The notes under the pieces: model-generated | Databases searched by the model: none | The model's input: only the letters and a program-made list of their open reading frames with translations | What the model was told of the DNA's origin: nothing | Virus record (IMG/VR): IMGVR_UViG_3300041583_000175 | Coordinates: 1 to 24,667 of that record | Direction: 5' to 3' (one strand) | Length of the DNA: 24,667 nt | Source of the DNA: a virus | Translations under genes and position numbers: made by a program | Part shown: in pieces, positions 21,714 to 24,667 of the stretch | Position numbering within the stretch: position 1 is the stretch's first letter | Layout of the letters: the number at the start of each line of letters is the position of its first letter

Positions 21714-23069
21714 ATGGCGGAAAAAAGAGTACAGTTTTCAGATAAATTAAAGAAACTTCTTAAAGATTTAGAGGATAATAATAATTATTTAGCCTTTGAG
21801 CTTCTTTGGATGTCTGATCCAACTGCAAAATACCACAATGGTCTTAATATAACACATGTTGATTATGGTGAACCCGGAAAGAAATCATCTGATTTTAACT
21901 TTGTAGTTACTATTGATGGTAAGAAAAATATAATGAAAATAGGTAAATTTATTAGATATTACTTTTCTAATCTATTTGGTGATGATGAAATATCAAAATT
22001 TGTTTTTGCTTTTAATAGAGTTAAAAATGGTGGTAAAGCTGAGCAAGCTGGTAAGAAAGTTGTAATACCAGAGTTTGTTTATAACCCCAAAGACCCTAGA
22101 TCTACTTTTATATCACTTGTTACTGAAACATATCCTCATCCACATGAAGAGAATGTTATGAAATATTTACCAAAAGACTTAGATAAAGATGAATTTGGTA
22201 ATTATTATAAAGTTATTCCTGGTGATGATACTACAATGTTTAGTTCTCACCTTGATACTGCTGATAGAAGTCCAGTTAAAACTAACCTATTCACTAAAGA
22301 AGAGGATGGTGATGAGATAATCTATACTGATGGTAATACTATATTAGGAGCTGATGATAAGTCTGGGGTTACTGTAATGATGTATATGATGGTTCATAAT
22401 ATACCTGGTATATATTACTTCTTTATTGGGGAAGAGAGAGGTGGTATTGGATCTAATCAATTAGCTGATGTATATGAGAAATTTGATTTTCTTAAAAATG
22501 TTAAGAAATGTATTTCCTTTGATAGAAGAAGAACTATTTCTGTGATAACACACCAAATGGGTGGTCGTTGTTGTTCTGATGCCTTTGGTACTGGGCTTTG
22601 TGATGAATATAATAAACAAGGGCTTAATTTATCATTAGATAATGGTGGTGTTTATACTGATTCTGCTTCATTTATGGATATTATACCTGAGTGTACTAAT
22701 TTATCTGTTGGGTATCTTAACGAACATACGGGTAGAGAAGAGCAAAACATGACATTCTTAATACAATTATGTGAAACTTCTATTAATGTTGATTGGGCTG
22801 GTTTACCAGTTGCTAGAAAGGTAGGGTTAAACTATGAATTGGTGGAGAAGCATAAAGAATTAATATCTGTTATAAAAGAAGGAGCATTTGAATTAGAAGT
22901 TAGAATGGTTGGATATGATGATAAGATATTTATTAGAATTGATATGGATGATACTAACATAATTAATGTTTATGATACTTTGGGTGTTATGCAAAATTTG
23001 CTTGATAAACATAAAGTAGATAGTATGGTTACATTTGACAAAACATATATTAAAATTGAATTAAACTAA
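21714..23069 (+). CDS. M20/M28-type zinc metallopeptidase with extra N-terminal domain
   Basis: This 451-residue protein has the metal-binding pattern of M20/M28/M42 co-catalytic zinc peptidases. It reads SSHLDTAD (H179, D181), GADDKSGV (bridging Asp at about 214-215), FIGEERGGIGS (E240 catalytic, E241 ligand), ISFDRR (D270) and a final His in LNEHTGREEQ (H338). The order and spacing resemble tripeptidase-type enzymes. Residues 1 to about 125 form an N-terminal domain not found in standard peptidases, with KNIMKIGKFIRYYFSNLFG and EISKFVFAFNRVK. Residues about 375-451 form a helical and strand-containing tail. No signal peptide is present, so it should act in the cytoplasm or virion. The next gene starts 1 base after its stop, so the two are co-transcribed. 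The substrate is unknown. Confidence 0.85.
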   Translation: MAEKRVQFSDKLKKLLKDLEDNNNYLAFELLWMSDPTAKYHNGLNITHVDYGEPGKKSSDFNFVVTIDGKKNIMKIGKFIRYYFSNLFGDDEISKFVFAFNRVKNGGKAEQAGKKVVIPEFVYNPKDPRSTFISLVTETYPHPHEENVMKYLPKDLDKDEFGNYYKVIPGDDTTMFSSHLDTADRSPVKTNLFTKEEDGDEIIYTDGNTILGADDKSGVTVMMYMMVHNIPGIYYFFIGEERGGIGSNQLADVYEKFDFLKNVKKCISFDRRRTISVITHQMGGRCCSDAFGTGLCDEYNKQGLNLSLDNGGVYTDSASFMDIIPECTNLSVGYLNEHTGREEQNMTFLIQLCETSINVDWAGLPVARKVGLNYELVEKHKELISVIKEGAFELEVRMVGYDDKIFIRIDMDDTNIINVYDTLGVMQNLLDKHKVDSMVTFDKTYIKIELN

Positions 23070-23070
23070 G

Positions 23071-23571
23071 ATGAAGAATATTAACGATTATAAGAAATTT
23101 CTTGAGAAAAAGGAAAATATAAGAGAGGATGAAAATTCACATCTTAATGATGATATTAATGGTAGATGGGATGATTATAACTATGAGGATGATGATTATG
23201 GTCATCAGTACCTTAACAGTGGTGATTCTAAATCTTCTTTCAGAGATGATGAGTATGAGGAAGATGAAGAAAACATGGATGATGTTCAACATTTATTATA
23301 CCTATTAAGAACAATGTTTAAAAATAATGGTATTGATGTTGAGATAGAACATAGGAACATGGATATAATGATATATTGTATAATGGAGCCTAAAGAGAGA
23401 TTAAGAGATGTTATGAATGTCTTTAGTGTCGCTACTAAGTTGAAGAAGGATATATTACCGCAATATGATTGTGAATTTGAGATGTGGGAAACTAGAAAGG
23501 GTAATCCTATGTTAACATTCAATTTCTTTTATAATGAAGGATTGGGTGATGATAATAATATACCATTTTAA
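23071..23571 (+). CDS. Unknown acidic protein with capsid-targeting-like leader
   Basis: The 166-residue protein starts with MKNINDYKKFLEKKENIRED, close in style to the T4 internal-protein leader MKTYQEFIAEA. Residues about 15-75 are disordered and very rich in Asp, Glu, Asn and Tyr. Residues about 76-160 look like a folded alpha/beta domain (VQHLLYLLRTMFKNNGIDVEIEH, then RLRDVMNVFSVATKLKKDIL). The family is not recognised. It follows the peptidase gene by 1 base. Its stop overlaps the stop of the antisense ribbon-helix-helix gene. A packaged internal head protein is a reasonable guess from the leader only. Confidence 0.8.
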   Translation: MKNINDYKKFLEKKENIREDENSHLNDDINGRWDDYNYEDDDYGHQYLNSGDSKSSFRDDEYEEDEENMDDVQHLLYLLRTMFKNNGIDVEIEHRNMDIMIYCIMEPKERLRDVMNVFSVATKLKKDILPQYDCEFEMWETRKGNPMLTFNFFYNEGLGDDNNIPF

Positions 23572-23744
23572 ATAGATTGTGATATTATACTCTCTAAAAA
23601 GTCTTTTACTTTAAGACCATTGTTTTCACAGTGGTCTTTTACTTTTTTATGAAGTTCTTTTGAGATTTGAAATGTTGATAGTTTTGAATTATAATTCTTT
23701 TTTGAAATTATATCAGATTGGTACTTTTTTCGTTTTTCAACCAT
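23568..23744 (-). CDS. Small ribbon-helix-helix-like protein
   Basis: A 58-residue reading frame on the minus strand (MVEKRKKYQSDIISKKNYNS and onward). Its C-terminal part has a strand KLSTFQIS, helix KELHKKVKDHCENNG and helix KVKDFLESIISQS. This is the strand-helix-helix layout of Arc/MetJ-type ribbon-helix-helix DNA-binding proteins, with a basic N-terminus. Its composition and hydrophobic pattern argue that it is real. Its stop overlaps the stop of the convergent gene by 4 bases. It may be a phage transcription regulator. The fold is inferred from pattern only. Confidence 0.65.
   Translation of the reverse strand: MVEKRKKYQSDIISKKNYNSKLSTFQISKELHKKVKDHCENNGLKVKDFLESIISQSI
23613..23648 (+). 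terminator. Terminator-like hairpin inside the antisense gene
   Basis: AAGACCATTG (23613-23622) pairs with CAGTGGTCTT (23629-23638), with one T-G pair and a 6-nt loop, followed by a T-rich stretch. On the plus strand it can end the NFACT-R/peptidase transcripts, while on the minus strand it codes for part of the ribbon-helix-helix protein. Confidence 0.6.
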
Positions 23745-23760
23745 AGGAGAAACATGTTTT

Positions 23761-23771
23761 TTTATATATAC
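23761..23771 (+). promoter_or_regulatory. Late-promoter-like motif for HNH endonuclease gene
   Basis: TTTATATATAC lies 26 nt before the ATG at 23798. Confidence 0.5.
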
Positions 23772-23797
23772 TTTATATAAAAAAATATGGAAAAGTT

Positions 23798-24442
23798 ATG
23801 GAAAAAATATGTACTAAATGTGAGGTTTCTAAGTCAATAGATGAGTTCTATAAAAGATATTCATCATGTAAAGGATGTGTAAAGATAAAAACAAATAAAA
23901 ATAAAGAAAATAGTAAAGAATATAAGAAAAAATACTATCAAGAAAATAAAGAAAAGATAAAAGAAAAACTAGATAATTTACCATTAGATAAAAAAGAAAA
24001 ATTAAAAGAAAGTGGAAGGCTTTCTTATGAGAGAAATAAAGAAAAGTATAAAGAAAAGAGCAGAGAAAATAGAAGAAAATATCATAAATTTAAAATGGAA
24101 AATGATATAATATATAGACTAAAAATTGGATTCACTCGTAGAATAAATAAATCAATAAAAAGGAATAATTTTGTAAATTCTAATAGTATTCCTTTAAAAG
24201 AATCAATAGGATGCTCATTTGGTGAATTTAAGTTGTATTTAGAATCAAAATTTGAAAGTTGGATGAATTGGGATAATTATGGATTATATAATGGTGAATT
24301 AAATTATGGATGGGATATTGATCATAAAATACCAATATCTTCTGTTAAAACAGAGGAAGGAGTTATTGAATTAAACCATTATACAAATTTACAACCATTG
24401 TGTAGTAGAACAAATAGAGATATTAAAAGAAATAATTTTTAA
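23798..24442 (+). CDS. HNH homing endonuclease
   Basis: The 214-residue protein has an N-terminal zinc-ribbon-like segment (CTKCEVSKSIDEFYKRYSSC and a further Cys). A long Lys/Glu-rich helical linker (about 30-105) follows, then a C-terminal HNH nuclease. The nuclease shows WDIDHKIPIS (catalytic-type His), HYTNLQPLCSRTNRDIKRNN (Asn and the final motif) and an upstream WMNWDNYG segment usual in this phage family. It looks intact. It lies directly upstream of the tmRNA gene, so it may have been inserted as a mobile gene beside that locus. Very high A content reflects the Lys-rich linker. Confidence 0.9.
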   Translation: MEKICTKCEVSKSIDEFYKRYSSCKGCVKIKTNKNKENSKEYKKKYYQENKEKIKEKLDNLPLDKKEKLKESGRLSYERNKEKYKEKSRENRRKYHKFKMENDIIYRLKIGFTRRINKSIKRNNFVNSNSIPLKESIGCSFGEFKLYLESKFESWMNWDNYGLYNGELNYGWDIDHKIPISSVKTEEGVIELNHYTNLQPLCSRTNRDIKRNNF

Positions 24443-24448
24443 ACTTTT

Positions 24449-24479
24449 TTTGATATTTGGAATATTATATATATATTTG
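24449..24479 (+). promoter_or_regulatory. Bacteroidota-type promoter for tmRNA
   Basis: TTTG (24449-24452) and TATATTTG (24472-24479), 19 nt apart, match the -33/-7 consensus (TTTG and TAnnTTTG) of the primary sigma factor of Bacteroidota. The expected start site is some 17 nt before the mature tmRNA 5' end, leaving a leader for RNase P processing. Confidence 0.6.
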
Positions 24480-24502
24480 TAAAGTAATAATTACAACAAA
24501 AC

Positions 24503-24667
24503 GGGGATGTTTTTAGGATAGATTCGCAGAGTAAAGGTAGTTATGCAGGTATCGGATTGTTATTATAACCGATTAATAAATTATGTTAGCAAAACAGTAA
24601 ACGGAAACGTAACAGAAGTAGCAAGCAAAGAAGATTTAGTATTTGCTCTACAAAACAACCTACTTAA
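24503..24667 (+). ncRNA. ssrA: tmRNA (SsrA), 5' part, truncated by window end
   Basis: The sequence opens with GGGG and AGGATAGATTCGCAGAG, like the conserved tmRNA 5' acceptor and D-like region (GGGGCTG...GGATTCGACGG in E. coli). GCAGGTATCGG follows, where E. coli has GCATGCCGAGG. ATCGG (24551-24555) pairs with CCGAT (24569-24573) as the first pseudoknot stem. An A-rich unpaired stretch leads to the tag-coding region. The most likely tag frame continues open from about 24597, includes GCA at 24621 as a possible resume codon, and reads ASKEDLVFALQNNLL to the window end. No ALAA-type ending is visible yet. A second frame ends in TAA exactly at 24667 but gives a very basic peptide unlike known tags. 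tmRNA and SmpB rescue stalled ribosomes. The 3' half with the TΨC arm lies outside the window. Confidence 0.8.

Noticed and set aside
24596-24667. tmRNA tag frame ending in TAA at 24667
   Set aside because: It would give a very basic, Ser/Arg/Lys-rich peptide unlike known hydrophobic-ended tags; the alternative open frame is more tag-like. The window end prevents a final decision.
1-24667. tRNA genes
   Set aside because: I looked for cloverleaf-like stretches with TΨC-type GTTCRAATC signals in the gaps between genes and saw none; nearly all sequence is coding.

Overview
This window is about 24.7 kb of an AT-rich genome from a large, contractile-tailed, T4-like bacteriophage. It carries recognisable counterparts of T4 genes 25 (baseplate wedge), 44 (clamp-loader ATPase), 15 (tail sheath terminator), 55 (late sigma factor), 4 (head completion), 20 (portal), 21 and 22 (prohead protease and scaffold, here one gene) and 23 (major capsid). 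The host is probably a member of the Bacteroidota. Start codons are preceded by A-rich leaders rather than Shine-Dalgarno sequences. The glutamine synthetase is of the GSII type common in that phylum. The promoter in front of the tmRNA gene fits the TTTG-N19-TAnnTTTG pattern of Bacteroidota. The host assignment is an inference.

Layout. 1-1180: a Gln/Ala-repeat protein, a terminator and an isochorismatase-like hydrolase. 1177-3679 (minus): an amidoligase-like protein, gp25 and gp44. 3743-7002: a Vsr-like homing endonuclease overlapping gp15, then an unknown coiled-coil protein. 7147-7664: gp55 and a small basic reading frame. 7692-8777 (minus): glutamine synthetase. 8862-11129: two small unknown genes, gp4 (minus), and two probable structural genes. 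11139-14364: the portal gene flanked by two frameshifted GIY-YIG homing endonucleases. 14366-17134 (minus): an unknown protein, RNase R and a truncated homing endonuclease. 17316-21212: the protease-scaffold fusion and the major capsid protein. 21288-23571: a stand-alone NFACT-R protein, an M20/M28-type metallopeptidase and an acidic protein. 23568-24442: a 58-residue ribbon-helix-helix protein (minus) and an HNH endonuclease. 24503-end: the 5' part of a tmRNA.

How the parts may work together. gp55 should direct host RNA polymerase to late promoters. A recurrent T[T/A]ATATATAC element, resembling T4 TATAAATA, sits just upstream of most putative late genes on both strands and is the likely target. 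The portal, protease-scaffold and capsid genes form the head-assembly core. I/L-x-E sites in the fusion and in the capsid N-terminus fit maturation by a gp21-type protease. Several proteins start with a short leader resembling the T4 capsid-targeting sequence, so they may be packaged.

The most striking set is RNase R, a stand-alone NFACT-R protein (the domain of RqcH/NEMF), a metallopeptidase and a tmRNA. In bacteria these families belong to ribosome rescue and to nonstop-mRNA and nascent-peptide quality control, so the phage may carry its own version. All functions are from reading the sequence; no database search was run.
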